Assembly: GCF_029887935.1 (NCBI RefSeq)
Contig: NZ_JARXRO010000014.1
Coordinates: 423,935-487,934 of the forward strand
Reading direction: 5' to 3'
Source: Luteimonas kalidii
Lineage (GTDB): Bacteria; Pseudomonadota; Gammaproteobacteria; Xanthomonadales; Xanthomonadaceae
DNA: 64,000 bases
Shown here: positions 1 through 9,922 of the stretch, piece by piece
How positions within the stretch are numbered: position 1 is the stretch's first letter
How the letters are laid out: the number at the start of each line of letters is the position of its first letter
Translations under genes and position numbers: made by a program
Notes under the pieces: generated by a model
The model's database searches: none
Told to the model about the DNA's origin: nothing
The model's input: only the letters and a program-made list of their open reading frames with translations

Positions 1-305
1 ACGCCTCTCGCTTGCCGAGGACCGGCCGGGGACGCGCGGGGGCATCGGATGGCGGGGTTGGGCCTGCGGAATCCATGCTCGGCTTGCGAGGAGGCGCGAC
101 GCGTCTCGCCGGTCGCATCCGGTCCGATTGGAACAACCGCGACATTCGCGCACCGTGAACATCGCGACCTGCGCGGCGCGTGCAGACCGCATGCACGCTA
201 TGCGGACTCAGGCGCCGCCAACGACGGGAGGGCCGCGCAAGCGGCCCTCCCGTGATTCGATCGAAGCGACGCCGGTGCGGCGCCTGGCTCCTTACGACTG
301 CATGC
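1..305. other. Gene-free left edge
   Basis: I see no convincing coding sequence here; the open frames present are short and lack a ribosome binding site. The only structured element is the perfect hairpin at 224-253, annotated separately. Confidence 0.5.
224..253 (-). terminator. Hairpin terminator after the OmpA-family gene
   Basis: A perfect 13-bp inverted repeat (arms 224-236 and 241-253) closes on a four-base loop, about 50 bases past the stop codon of the minus-strand OmpA-family gene. There is no clear run of T after the stem, so it is a terminator-like hairpin rather than a textbook intrinsic terminator. Confidence 0.6.
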
Positions 306-983
306 CTACGACTGCAACGGGACGATGCGGATCTCGACCCGGCGGTTGAGCGCGCGGCCCTGTTCGGTGGCGTTGTCGGCGACCGGGTAGCGGTAGCCGA
401 AGCCCGCGACCTCGAAACGCTCGCGCTGCAGGCCCTGGCCGATCAGGTATGTGGCCACGTTCTGCGCGCGCTGTTCGGAGATGCGCTGGTTGACCGCCTC
501 GCCGCCGACGTTGTCGGTGTGGCCGCTGACTTCGACGATGGTCTGGTTGTAGTCGCGCAGCGTCGCGGCGACGTTGTTGAGCGCCGGGTAGAACTGGGGC
601 TTCAGTTCGGTGCGGTTGAAGTCGAACGTCACGCCGTCGGGCAGGTTGAGCTTGATGGTGTCGCCCTCGCGGTCGACCTCGATGCCGGTGCCGGCGGTCT
701 GGCGGCGCAGTTCGGCCTCCTGGCGGTCCTGGTAGGCGCCGACCGCGCCACCGGCCAGGCCGCCCACGCCGGCGCCGACCATCGCGCGCTGGCGGCGCTC
801 GGTCGCGTCGCCGCCGCTGAGCAGGCCGGCCACTGCGCCGATGCCGGCACCGATGAGGGCATTGTTGCGGGTGCGGTTCGGATCGTCGGGGGCATTGGTC
901 TGGCCCGTATAGGTCGCGCAGCTGGTCAGCAGCAGCGAACCGGCAAGCACGGCCGAGGCGGCGATCGCATTCTTCTGGCGCAT
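306..983 (-). CDS. OmpA-family outer-membrane lipoprotein (YiaD-like)
   Basis: A 225-residue lipoprotein expected to sit in the outer membrane and bind peptidoglycan through its C-terminal OmpA domain. The start at 983 places a short signal peptide with a lipobox (LLTSC, Cys22) at the N-terminus; the open frame continues further upstream but that part has no signal features. Residues about 50-105 are a glycine-zipper segment (GAGIGAVAG, GAGVGGLAGG). The last 110 residues carry the OmpA signature: GHTDN, an S-x-x-R-A-x-x-V helix, and NRRVEI near the end. This arrangement matches E. coli YiaD. The gene stands alone and ends in a strong hairpin. Identification of family is firm; the specific cellular role is inferred. 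Confidence 0.9.
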   Translation of the reverse strand: MRQKNAIAASAVLAGSLLLTSCATYTGQTNAPDDPNRTRNNALIGAGIGAVAGLLSGGDATERRQRAMVGAGVGGLAGGAVGAYQDRQEAELRRQTAGTGIEVDREGDTIKLNLPDGVTFDFNRTELKPQFYPALNNVAATLRDYNQTIVEVSGHTDNVGGEAVNQRISEQRAQNVATYLIGQGLQRERFEVAGFGYRYPVADNATEQGRALNRRVEIRIVPLQS

Positions 984-1199
984 GGTGCGTCTCCTGGGCG
1001 CGGGCCGCGGCCCGCGTCGATGTGAAGGGGCGCACATCACACCATGGCCCACGGCAACGGCGGGTGACGGCATGCCGCGCCTCGCCCCGTGTCGCCGGAA
1101 CGGTTCAGGAAACCCGCCGCACGTCGTCCCGGTCGCCTCGGCACGGCGATCGATGCGTCGGGTGCGATCGGTGTATGGACCCTGCGCCCGTCGCGGGCA

Positions 1200-2630
1200 T
1201 CAATCGGCCGCTCGGTCCTTCAGCGCGCGATATGCGCCCAGCGCCGCATCGCGCCCGGCGGCCAGGTCCGCGATTGGACGGGAAGGATAGTCGGGCGCGT
1301 GTCGGCGCACCCTGCCGGGGTCGTCCCAGGGCGCATGCCGCAGGGGCACGGGCAGGTCGGCCAGTTCCGGCAGCCAGCGTGCGACATAGCGCCCGTCGGG
1401 GTCGAACCTGGTCGCCTGGGTGACCGGGTTGAACACGCGGAAGTACGGCGACGCGTCGGCGCCGGTCCCCGCCACCCACTGCCAGCCCAGGGTGTTGTTG
1501 GCCAGGTCGGCGTCCACCAGCGTGTCCCAGAACCAGCGCGCGCCCTCGCGCCAATGCTGGCGCATGTGCTTGCACAGGTAGCTGGCGACGATCATGCGCA
1601 CGCGGTTGTGCATCCAGCCCGTGTGCCACAGCTCGCGCAGGCCCGCATCGACGATCGGGACGCCAGTGCGGCCGGTGCGCCAGGCTTCCAGCGCCCGGGA
1701 ATCACGCCGCGCCCACGCGAAATCGTCGAAACGCGGGTTGAAGTTGCGCTCGGGAGTCTCGGGGAAATGGTGCAGCAGGTGATGGGCGAACTCGCGCCAG
1801 CCCAGCTCCCGTACGTAGGCGTCGATGTCCGCGCCAGTCGCGGCCGTGCGAGCCTCTTCCAGTGCGGCCACGATGCGCCACGGCGCGATCTCGCCGAAAT
1901 GCAGGTGCGGCGAGAGGCGCGAGGTGCCGACCTGATCCGGGCGGTCGCGGCCCTCGCGGTAGCCGCGCAGCGCACCGTCGGTGAACACCTCCAGCGCCTC
2001 GTGGGCGCCGGCCTCGCCGGGCGTCCAGTGATCCCAGAAGGGCGCATCCCAGCCACGCGCGGAACGCAGCTTCAGGGCATCGAGCGGGATGCCGTCCGGA
2101 TCGCCGTCGAGGTCGGGCAGCGAGCGCGGCGCTTCGATCGTGGACGGGACGTGCCAGTCGGCCAGCGCAGAACGCCAGAACGGGGTGAAGACGCGGTAGG
2201 GCGCGCCCTGCCTGGTCGCGCGCTGCCAGGGCTCGAACAGCAGTGCGCCGTTGAAGCTTTCGGCATGCAGTCCCTGCCCGCGCAGGGCACGCTTGATCTC
2301 GGCGTCGCGGCGCTCGATCGCCGGCTCGTAGCGCCGGGTCCAGTACACGGCCTCGGCATCGCAGGCCGCCGCCAGCGCCTGCAGGACCGCGAGGCTCGGG
2401 CCGCGGAACATCCGCAGCCGCGAGCCGCGCGCACGCAGGGCGACATCCAGCGCCGCGAGCGAATGGTGACGCCACGCATCCGAGGCGGCACCGGGGGCCC
2501 AGTCGCCCTCTTCCTCCGGTTCGTGGATGTAGATGCACACCGGCACCTGCCCGGCCGACAGGGCGGCGGCCAGCGCAGGCTGGTCCGCCAGGCGCAGATC
2601 GTTGCGGAACCAGACGAGGGCATTGGCCAT
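1200..2630 (-). CDS. phrB: Deoxyribodipyrimidine photolyase (CPD class I type)
   Basis: A 476-residue flavoprotein that repairs UV-induced cyclobutane pyrimidine dimers in light. The N-terminus (ALVWFRNDLRLADQPAL) is the typical alpha/beta antenna-cofactor domain, and the C-terminal half carries the FAD-binding helical signature (GLRELWHTGWMHNRVRM, then WFWDTLVDADLANNTLGWQW). Length is usual for the family. It is a single gene, with no partner in an operon; the upstream 250 bases separate it from a divergent unassigned gene. A cryptochrome-like function cannot be excluded from sequence alone, but the close match to bacterial class I photolyases favours repair. Confidence 0.95.
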   Translation of the reverse strand: MANALVWFRNDLRLADQPALAAALSAGQVPVCIYIHEPEEEGDWAPGAASDAWRHHSLAALDVALRARGSRLRMFRGPSLAVLQALAAACDAEAVYWTRRYEPAIERRDAEIKRALRGQGLHAESFNGALLFEPWQRATRQGAPYRVFTPFWRSALADWHVPSTIEAPRSLPDLDGDPDGIPLDALKLRSARGWDAPFWDHWTPGEAGAHEALEVFTDGALRGYREGRDRPDQVGTSRLSPHLHFGEIAPWRIVAALEEARTAATGADIDAYVRELGWREFAHHLLHHFPETPERNFNPRFDDFAWARRDSRALEAWRTGRTGVPIVDAGLRELWHTGWMHNRVRMIVASYLCKHMRQHWREGARWFWDTLVDADLANNTLGWQWVAGTGADASPYFRVFNPVTQATRFDPDGRYVARWLPELADLPVPLRHAPWDDPGRVRRHAPDYPSRPIADLAAGRDAALGAYRALKDRAAD

Positions 2631-2877
2631 GGCACAGTATCTGCGCGCGCGGTCGAGGTGGCGTCAACCCGCCGCCGGCGCGGCCCGCCGCCGCCGACAG
2701 CGCGCGCCCGGCCGTCGCCATATCGCACCGGTCCCTTGAAGCGGGACCCGCGAGCGTGGCGAAGGGGGCCGACATCCGTGCATGATGGCCGCCGCTGCAG
2801 GCGCGACGGGCCGCGGCCGGCGCCGTTTCACGTTGAACGGACACCACGCGGGGAACGCCGCATCCTGGGGAGAACGC

Positions 2878-3723
2878 ATGAATCAGAGCAGCGTCCGCAT
2901 CGAAGCCGCGGCGGCACGGGTCCTGCTGTTCGAGGAGGTCTACCCCGCCCGGGCCGCGCAGGAGCAGGCGGAGAAGAGCAAGCTCAATGCCTTCGGCGCG
3001 CTGGCCCGGCTCAATCCCCTCAACCGTCCCAAAGCCGAGACCGTGCAGCTGTCGAAATGGGAGTTGCGCTACGAGCCGTTCTGGCACGTCGTGGCCCGGC
3101 GGGAAGTCGATTACACCCACGACGCGACCTACGTCCTGCCGGTGGGCAACCCGCACGCGCAGCGCCTGGACATCGCCGGACAGGTGTACCCGGTGCTCTC
3201 TCGCGAGAAGAAGCCGCACATCGAACTGCCAGCGCACGAACGGTGCCTGCGGCGCGTCGACACCGCTATCTTCCAGGACGGCATGAAGCGCGACATGAAG
3301 CCGGCGGTCCTGCAGCGATACGTCGACAAGTACCAGGCCGCCGACCAGCCACAGCTCGATCGGGACGGCCTGCTGCAGCCGCTGCTGTCGTCCTCGGCCG
3401 CCACCCAGCTCGTGCTGTCCAGGCTCGGTGCGGAAGCGATCGACGCCTCGGAGATCCACGACGACACCGCCACGATCGAGAAGCTGCACCTGTACTACCG
3501 GCCGGTGTTCGCCTTCGAGTACGTGTGGAGCCCTGCAGGCAAGGTCGGCGTGGTCGAAGTGGACGGCCTGACCGGCGAGGTGGTCGAACTGGGGCAATGG
3601 TTCCGCGAAAAGCTCGGCGCCGTGGTGACGCGCGACCTGCTGGTCGACATCGGTGCCGACGCCATCTCGATGGCGATTCCCGGCGGCTCGATCGCGGTCA
3701 AGGTGATCAACCGGCTCGTCTGA
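2878..3723 (+). CDS. Unassigned 281-residue protein
   Basis: I do not recognise this family. The protein begins MNQSSVRIEAAAARV; this start is preferred because the 32 residues that an upstream ATG (2782) would add are Arg/Gly-rich and look non-coding. It has no signal peptide. The N-terminal part is amphipathic, the centre (residues about 45-200) is rich in aromatic and charged residues (WELRYEPFWHVVARREVDY), and the C-terminus ends in a mildly hydrophobic segment (SMAIPGGSIAVKVINRLV). There are no Cys pairs or nucleotide-binding motifs. It stands alone between the divergent photolyase gene and the convergent dnaB gene. Codon use is like its neighbours, so it is very likely a real gene. Confidence 0.7.
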   Translation: MNQSSVRIEAAAARVLLFEEVYPARAAQEQAEKSKLNAFGALARLNPLNRPKAETVQLSKWELRYEPFWHVVARREVDYTHDATYVLPVGNPHAQRLDIAGQVYPVLSREKKPHIELPAHERCLRRVDTAIFQDGMKRDMKPAVLQRYVDKYQAADQPQLDRDGLLQPLLSSSAATQLVLSRLGAEAIDASEIHDDTATIEKLHLYYRPVFAFEYVWSPAGKVGVVEVDGLTGEVVELGQWFREKLGAVVTRDLLVDIGADAISMAIPGGSIAVKVINRLV

Positions 3724-3786
3724 GACGCGCGCCCCACGCGGGGGCGATGCCGTCCGGAACCGGCCGCCGCGAGGCTTCGGGGGCGA

Positions 3787-5187
3787 CTATTCGAAGCTGC
3801 CGATCGAGTCGTGCGCCAGGTTGTCGAAGCGGGTGTACTCGCCGAAGAACTTGAGCTTGAGCGAACCGGTCGGGCCATTACGCTGCTTGCCGATGATCAC
3901 TTCCGCCAGGCCCTTGTCCGGCGAGTTTTCCTTGTTGTAGTACTCGTCGCGGTAGATGAAGATGATCACGTCCGCGTCCTGCTCGATGGCGCCGGATTCG
4001 CGCAGGTCGGCCATCACCGGGCGCTTGTCGGTGCGCGTTTCCAGCGAACGGTTGAGCTGCGACAGCGCGATCACCGGCACGTTGAGTTCCTTGGCCAGCG
4101 CCTTGAGCGAGCGGCTGATCTCGGAGATCTCGGTGGCGCGGTTCTCGCTGTTGCCCGGCACCTGCATCAGCTGCAGGTAGTCGATCACGATCAGGCCCAG
4201 GTCGTGCTCGCGCTTGAGCCGGCGCGCCTTGGCGCGCAGCACGTCCGGCGACAGCGCCGGCGTGTCGTCGATGAAGATCCGCGCATCCTTGATCAGGCGG
4301 ATCGCACTGGTCACGCGGCTCCAGTCCTCGTCCTCGAGCTGGCCCGTGCGCAGGCGGGTCGCGTTCACCCGCCCGACCGACGAGATCAGGCGCAGCGCCA
4401 GCTGGCTGGACGACATTTCCATCGAGAACACCGCGACCGCCTTCTTGGTCTTCATCGCCGCGTATTCGGCCATGTTCAGTGCCAGCGTGGTCTTGCCCAT
4501 CGACGGACGCGCGGCCAGGATCAGCAGGTCGGTCGGCTGCAGGCCCGCGGTCATTTCGTCGAACTCGGTGTAGCCGGTGGGCATGCCGGTGATGCCGCCG
4601 CCGTTGGCGTGGCGCGTCTGCAGGATGTCGAACGCCTCGCGCATGGCGTCGTTGACGGCGGTGAAGTCCTGGCGGCCACGCGCGCCGAGTTCGGCGATCG
4701 CGAACACCTCCTGCTCGGCCTTGGCCAGCAGCTCGCTGCTGTCACGGCCTTCGGGCTGGAAGCCGTCGTTGACGATGCCGGTGCCGACCTCGATCAGCTG
4801 TCGCAGGATCGCCTTGTCGCGCACGATCTCGGCATAGGCCTTGATGTTCGCAGCCGACGGCGTGGTGCTGGCCAGTTCGACCAGGTAGGCGCCGCCCGCG
4901 ACCTGCTCGGCCAGCCCCTGCGATTCGAACCATTCGCCCAGCGTGACCGCGTCGAACGGCTTGTTCTTCTCGGCCAGTTCGCGGATGGCGCGATAGATCA
5001 GCTGGTGGTCGCGACGGTAGAAATCGACGTCGGCCAGCAGGTCGGCGATGCGGTCGAACGCCTCGGGCGCCAGCATCAGCCCGCCGAGGACGGCCTGCTC
5101 GGCCTCCACCGACTGCGGCGGCACGCGGAGCTGTTCGATACGGGCGTCTTGGCGGCCTTCCTGACGGAAACCGGGGCGTGCGGACAT
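3787..5187 (-). CDS. dnaB: Replicative DNA helicase DnaB
   Basis: A 466-residue hexameric helicase that unwinds DNA at the replication fork. The N-terminal domain (residues about 20-125, RVPPQSVEAEQAVLGGL) binds primase; the C-terminal RecA-like motor has Walker A (ARPSMGKT, Lys232), Walker B (LGLIVIDYLQLM) and the ALSQLNRSLE segment. I chose the start at 5187 (MSARPGFRQ), with a GGGAG motif about 12 bases upstream; an in-frame ATG at 5250 would add 21 low-conservation residues. It lies downstream of rpsF-rpsR-rplI, a common order, but a repeat-filled gap of 760 bases separates it from rplI, so it probably has its own promoter. Confidence 0.95.
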   Translation of the reverse strand: MSARPGFRQEGRQDARIEQLRVPPQSVEAEQAVLGGLMLAPEAFDRIADLLADVDFYRRDHQLIYRAIRELAEKNKPFDAVTLGEWFESQGLAEQVAGGAYLVELASTTPSAANIKAYAEIVRDKAILRQLIEVGTGIVNDGFQPEGRDSSELLAKAEQEVFAIAELGARGRQDFTAVNDAMREAFDILQTRHANGGGITGMPTGYTEFDEMTAGLQPTDLLILAARPSMGKTTLALNMAEYAAMKTKKAVAVFSMEMSSSQLALRLISSVGRVNATRLRTGQLEDEDWSRVTSAIRLIKDARIFIDDTPALSPDVLRAKARRLKREHDLGLIVIDYLQLMQVPGNSENRATEISEISRSLKALAKELNVPVIALSQLNRSLETRTDKRPVMADLRESGAIEQDADVIIFIYRDEYYNKENSPDKGLAEVIIGKQRNGPTGSLKLKFFGEYTRFDNLAHDSIGSFE

Positions 5188-5444
5188 CAGCGGTGTGACT
5201 CCCAGCGACGGACCTTGGCAGCGGTCCTGTTGTTGTTCTGAAGCGGTCATCGTAGCGGCGGTGGCTGTGGAGGCGCGACGGAACAAGCTGTGGATAACAC
5301 TTCTATCGTCGTTGCGTCGCAGCAGACGAGACTGGCAGCGCCCGCATGGGACTCGGTTCTGCCGACCGCAAAGAGTAAAGTCTTCTCGCCAAGGCCCGCT
5401 GGCTTCGGAAGGACGCCCCACCCTGGTGGCGATGGGCCGCTTTT

Positions 5445-5509
5445 CCCTCGGTCAGGGCTCCTGCCCTGACTCGGGCGCGCGCCATCCCTGGCGCGCTGGC
5501 CGCGACCCA
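5445..5509 (+). repeat. REP-like intergenic repeat, copy 1
   Basis: About 65 bases made of two adjacent palindromes: GTCAGGGC...GCCCTGAC and GCGCGCCAT..TGGCGCGC. The same order occurs at 5763-5828 on the opposite strand with only a few differences. This double-hairpin layout resembles REP/BIME elements. Confidence 0.75.
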
Positions 5510-5762
5510 TCGCCGCCAGGATGGGGCTCATTGAGTCTTTCAACACCGGATCTTGATACAGCGCACTCCGGCAAAGTCACGGTCCGTCAGCGTATCCGGG
5601 AAAGCGGACCGTCCACCTCGATGAATCCGGACGCGACCCAGATGTTGCGGGCGCCTAGAGGCCGAGCGCCGATGCTCGCTCATCGATTCTCCCTCGCATC
5701 AGTCGCCTGCTTTTGTCGAAGCGGCACACCCAACATCGCCGCGGCCGCGTTCCGCCAGCCGC

Positions 5763-5828
5763 GGGTCGCGGACAAGCGCGCCATGGATGGCGCGCGCCCG
5801 AGTCAGGGCAGGAAGCCCTGACCGAGGG
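5763..5828 (-). repeat. REP-like intergenic repeat, copy 2 (inverted)
   Basis: The inverted partner of copy 1. It contains GCGCGCCATGGATGGCGCGC followed by the GTCAGGGC...GCCCTGAC dyad when read in the matching direction. The two copies face each other about 250 bases apart, so a transcript through the region could fold into a large hairpin. Confidence 0.75.
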
Positions 5829-5895
5829 TGGAGCGACTCGAGGCTGGCGGAATGCGGCGTCGTTCCGGAACCCGCGCCTTGCTTGTACCGGACCA

Positions 5896-5924
5896 GAAAT
5901 ACGAAAGGCGCCCGGAGGCGCCTT
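5896..5924 (-). terminator. Intrinsic terminator of the rpsF-rpsR-rplI operon
   Basis: Read on the minus strand, an 8-bp perfect stem (AAGGCGCC, loop TCCG, GGCGCCTT) is followed by the T-rich tail TCGTATTT. It starts about 24 bases after the rplI stop codon. This is the best intrinsic terminator in the window. Confidence 0.85.
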
Positions 5925-5947
5925 CGCGTACAGCTCTGAAGCGGAGA

Positions 5948-6400
5948 TCAGGCCGCTTCGGGCTCCACCACCACCTTGACCGTCGCCTCGGCGTCGGCAT
6001 GCAGGTGGATGGTGATCTCGAACTCGCCGGTGTTGCGCAGCGGGCCTTCGCCCATCACCACTTCGGACTTGTTGACCGGCGTGCCGGCCTTGGTCAGGGC
6101 CTCGGCGATGTCGCGCGGGCCGACCGAACCGTACAGCTTGCCCTCGGTGGAGGCGTTGGCGTAGATGGTCACGCTCGCGCCTTCCAGCTTCGCCAGGCGC
6201 GACTGCGCCTCGTCGGCGGTGGCTTGGGCCTTGGCCTCGTAGTCGGCGCGCTTGGCCTCGAACTCGGCGAGGTTGGCGGCGGTGGCCGGCACGGCCTTGC
6301 CCTGGGGCACGAGGAAGTTGCGGCCGTAGCCCGGCTTCACGCTCACCTTGTCGCCAAGGTTGCCGAGGTTGGTCACGCGCTGGAGCAGGATCAGTTCCAT
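5948..6400 (-). CDS. rplI: 50S ribosomal protein L9
   Basis: A 150-residue ribosomal protein of the large subunit that binds 23S rRNA. The N-terminal domain begins with the family signature [16 protein letters not shown] and contains the [16 protein letters not shown] segment; a long connecting helix (residues about 42-78) leads to the C-terminal domain. Length equals that of E. coli L9. It is the last gene of the rpsF-rpsR-rplI operon, 148 bases after rpsR, and is followed by an intrinsic terminator. Confidence 0.98.
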   Translation of the reverse strand: MELILLQRVTNLGNLGDKVSVKPGYGRNFLVPQGKAVPATAANLAEFEAKRADYEAKAQATADEAQSRLAKLEGASVTIYANASTEGKLYGSVGPRDIAEALTKAGTPVNKSEVVMGEGPLRNTGEFEITIHLHADAEATVKVVVEPEAA

Positions 6401-6548
6401 GGGAGATCTCCGTATTCGTTAGCGACGCCGGGCGCCGCAACGGTTGCTGTCCGAATCGGACGGATGGTGGATCGGAACGGGCCCCTGCCCGACCAAGGTC
6501 AGGCAGGCAGCGTCCCGTACGACGGCGCCTCGCTCGGGAGGCGACCGC

Positions 6549-6779
6549 TCAGACGTTGTGGTTGTCGGTGTACGGGATCAGCGCGAGGAAGCGCGCGCGC
6601 TTGACCGCGAGCGCGAGCTGGCGCTGGTAGCGCGACTTCGTGCCGGTGATGCGGCTGGGCACGATCTTGCCGTTCTCGGTGAGGTTCTGGCGCAGGGTGT
6701 TGAGATCCTTGTAGTCGATCTCCTTGACACCCTCGGCGGTGAACTTGCAGAACTTGCGGCGGCGGAAGAACTTGGACAT
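6549..6779 (-). CDS. rpsR: 30S ribosomal protein S18
   Basis: A 76-residue small-subunit protein that binds 16S rRNA together with S6. The signature [14 protein letters not shown] at the N-terminus and the basic [20 protein letters not shown] segment are diagnostic. It starts 11 bases after the rpsF stop codon, so the two partner proteins are made from one transcript. Confidence 0.98.
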   Translation of the reverse strand: MSKFFRRRKFCKFTAEGVKEIDYKDLNTLRQNLTENGKIVPSRITGTKSRYQRQLALAVKRARFLALIPYTDNHNV

Positions 6780-6790
6780 GTGCGTGCTCC

Positions 6791-7225
6791 TCAGGCGGCT
6801 TCGGCGGTGTCGGCCTTGTCGCCGTCGTTGTCGGTGGACGGCGACGGGGATTCCTCGTCGTCACGGCGGCGGCGTTCGCCGCGCTCGGGCTTGTCGCTCT
6901 TCTCGTCCTTGTTCTTCATGATCAGGGACTGTTCGGTGTCGGCCTCGTCGCGGCGCATCACCAGGTGGCGCAGCACGGCGTCGTTGAAGCGGAAGCCCTC
7001 GACCAGCTCGTTGAGCACGTCCTGGCCGACTTCGATGTTGAACAGCACGTAGTGGGCCTTGACCAGGTTGTTGATCGGATAGGCCAACTGGCGGCGGCCC
7101 CAGTCCTCGAGCCGGTGGATCTTGCCTTCGCCGCCTTCGATCAGCGCCTTGTAGCGCTCGATCATCGCCGGCACCTGCTCGCTCTGGTCCGGATGGACCA
7201 GGAACACGACTTCATAGTGACGCAT
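6791..7225 (-). CDS. rpsF: 30S ribosomal protein S6
   Basis: A 144-residue small-subunit protein, partner of S18. It begins [18 protein letters not shown] and contains the family core ([20 protein letters not shown]). The last 35 residues are a highly charged low-complexity tail ([12 protein letters not shown] followed by an acidic stretch), a typical place for variable extensions in S6. In-frame sequence upstream of 7225 is not S6-like, so the start at 7225 is preferred. No priB gene lies between rpsF and rpsR. The promoter is at 7342-7370. Confidence 0.97.
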   Translation of the reverse strand: MRHYEVVFLVHPDQSEQVPAMIERYKALIEGGEGKIHRLEDWGRRQLAYPINNLVKAHYVLFNIEVGQDVLNELVEGFRFNDAVLRHLVMRRDEADTEQSLIMKNKDEKSDKPERGERRRRDDEESPSPSTDNDGDKADTAEAA

Positions 7226-7341
7226 GGGATTTCCTTTCGGGTATCGGGCGCCCTCGCGGGCGGCCCTGGACAGCCCCCCGACGCCCGGCACGGACGCGGT
7301 GGAGCAAGGGCTCCCCGCAGGCACGCCGCAGGGAGCCGCGC

Positions 7342-7370
7342 ATTATGGCGGATCAATGACTTGCGGGCAA
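7342..7370 (-). promoter_or_regulatory. Sigma-70-type promoter of rpsF-rpsR-rplI
   Basis: On the minus strand a TTGCCC -35 (7365-7370) and a CATAAT -10 (7342-7347) are separated by 17 bases, about 115 bases before the rpsF start. A leader of that length could host autoregulation by the S6-S18 pair, though I cannot show that structure. Confidence 0.6.
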
Positions 7371-7442
7371 GCTGGACCCGGGGCACGACCGGGGCACGAG
7401 GATTGGACGCGGGGCGGCCCAGCGACAGGCCGCCGCGACGGC

Positions 7443-7784
7443 TCAGGCGGCCTTGTCGGCGTCGGTGGTGAAGCTCTCGCCGCAGCCGCATTCGGCCGCG
7501 GCGTTGGGATTGGCGAACACGAATTCGTGGTTCAACCCGCGGCGGACGAAGTCGATGGTGGTGCCGTCGACCATCGACAGGCTGGTGGCGTCGACGTAGA
7601 TTCGCACACCGTCCAGTTCGGTGATCCGGTCGCCGTCGCGGGCGTCGCGGGCCAGATCGACCGCATAGCCCCAACCCGAACATCCGGTGCGCTGGACCCC
7701 GAACCGCAGGCCGAGCGCGTCGGGCTCGGCCGCCAGGAACTGTCGGACGCGGTCGAAGGCGGCGGGCGTGAGCTGGATGGCCAT
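7443..7784 (-). CDS. IscA/SufA-type iron-sulfur cluster carrier
   Basis: A 113-residue A-type carrier that delivers Fe-S clusters to apo-proteins. The three ligand cysteines sit at Cys35 (RTGCSGWGY), Cys99 and Cys101 (ECGCGES), the same numbering as in E. coli IscA. No iscU, iscS or suf genes are nearby, so it is an unlinked carrier; whether it acts as IscA or as ErpA cannot be told from these residues. It is transcribed divergently from asnS with about 100 bases between them. Confidence 0.9.
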   Translation of the reverse strand: MAIQLTPAAFDRVRQFLAAEPDALGLRFGVQRTGCSGWGYAVDLARDARDGDRITELDGVRIYVDATSLSMVDGTTIDFVRRGLNHEFVFANPNAAAECGCGESFTTDADKAA

Positions 7785-7887
7785 GTCGGGGATTCTACCG
7801 TGGGGCCGCTGAAACCGGCATGAGGACGCGCGGGGCCGCGCTAGACTGTGCGTTCCAACATCGGGCCCCTCTCCCAGGATTCAAGGC

Positions 7888-9287
<1,400 letters not shown>

Positions 9288-9288
<1 letters not shown>

Positions 9289-9593
9289 TGGTCCTGTTCC
9301 TCGCCCTGTGTTTCGTCGGGATCGCCATCGGCGGGCTGACCGCGTTCGTCATCTTCTGGCCGCTGGCGCTGGTGCACCTGCGCGACCGCCACCCGCAGGT
9401 GCGCGCCTCGCTCGGCGAGGGCGCGTTCCTGAGCCCCGGCGCGCTGGGCTGGCTGCTGGGCGGCCGCTACCGCGCGGTGCCCGATGCGCAGTTCACCGGG
9501 CTGGCGACGCCGGCGATGGTCTCGGCCTGGGTGATCGTCGGCGCGCTGGGCATGTCGACGCTGCTGTGGCTGTGGTCGGTGGCGCTGCGATGA
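9288..9593 (+). CDS. Small membrane protein of unknown function
   Basis: 101 residues with two predicted membrane spans: residues about 2-24 (VLFLALCFVGIAIGGLTAF) and about 80-100 (AWVIVGALGMSTLLWLWSV). A short soluble loop between them contains LRDRHPQVRASLGEGAF. I do not recognise a family. The start ATG overlaps the asnS stop and its own stop overlaps the next start, so it is translationally coupled on both sides. Confidence 0.75.
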
Positions 9594-9910
9594 ACACGGA
9601 ATCCACCGGGCACCTGCGCGAGGAATGGTGGCTGGCCTCGCTCGGCCGCACCATCGTCTGGGCGCGGCTGCGCATGCGGGAGGCCGGTACCGCGGAGGTG
9701 TTCGACAGCGACGGCGCCACCCTGGTGTACGACAGCGAGGACACCGCGCGCGCGATGCTGATGGATGCCGACTTCGTGGCGTTCGACGGCATGGACGAGG
9801 ACGATGCCCTGGCGCGTGGCTTCTCGCTGGCCGAACTGGCGCCGCCGGAGGGCGGCAACGACGACGTGCTGCGCGCCCGCATGGTGCAGTCGCTCGGCGC
9901 GCGCGCCTGA
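9590..9910 (+). CDS. Hypothetical acidic protein
   Basis: 106 residues, acidic, no signal peptide and no membrane segment. It begins MNTESTGHLREEWWLAS and overlaps the stop of the preceding membrane-protein gene (ATGA). The middle (AEVFDSDGATLVYDSEDTA) and the C-terminal LARMVQSLGARA-like end show no known motif. Its existence is supported by the overlap and by codon use like that of its neighbours; function unknown. Confidence 0.7.
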   Translation: MNTESTGHLREEWWLASLGRTIVWARLRMREAGTAEVFDSDGATLVYDSEDTARAMLMDADFVAFDGMDEDDALARGFSLAELAPPEGGNDDVLRARMVQSLGARA

Positions 9911-9922
9911 TCCGATCGCGGC

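Larger units (their letters stand above)
5188..5947. other. 760-base gene-free gap between rplI and dnaB
   Basis: No credible gene. The gap holds two copies of an imperfect dyad repeat in opposite orientation (5445-5509 and 5763-5828) and the rplI terminator (5896-5924). The dnaB promoter must lie at the left end of this gap, but I cannot point to it with confidence. Confidence 0.7.

Noticed and set aside
3726..3746. CGCCCC-ACGCG-GGGGCG dyad after the unassigned gene as a terminator
   Set aside because: Six-base stem with no T-run. Short GC dyads of this size are common by chance in this sequence.
1089..3854. Very long plus-strand open frame of over 900 codons opposite the photolyase gene
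   Set aside because: It is antisense to a clear photolyase gene and crosses the frame of the next gene; high GC content makes long false frames. The translation is Arg/Gly/Pro/Ala-rich without any domain.
5195..5821. Plus-strand open frame of 208 codons in the dnaB-rplI gap
   Set aside because: It runs through both REP-like repeat copies, and its translation reflects the palindromes. No ribosome binding site or domain.
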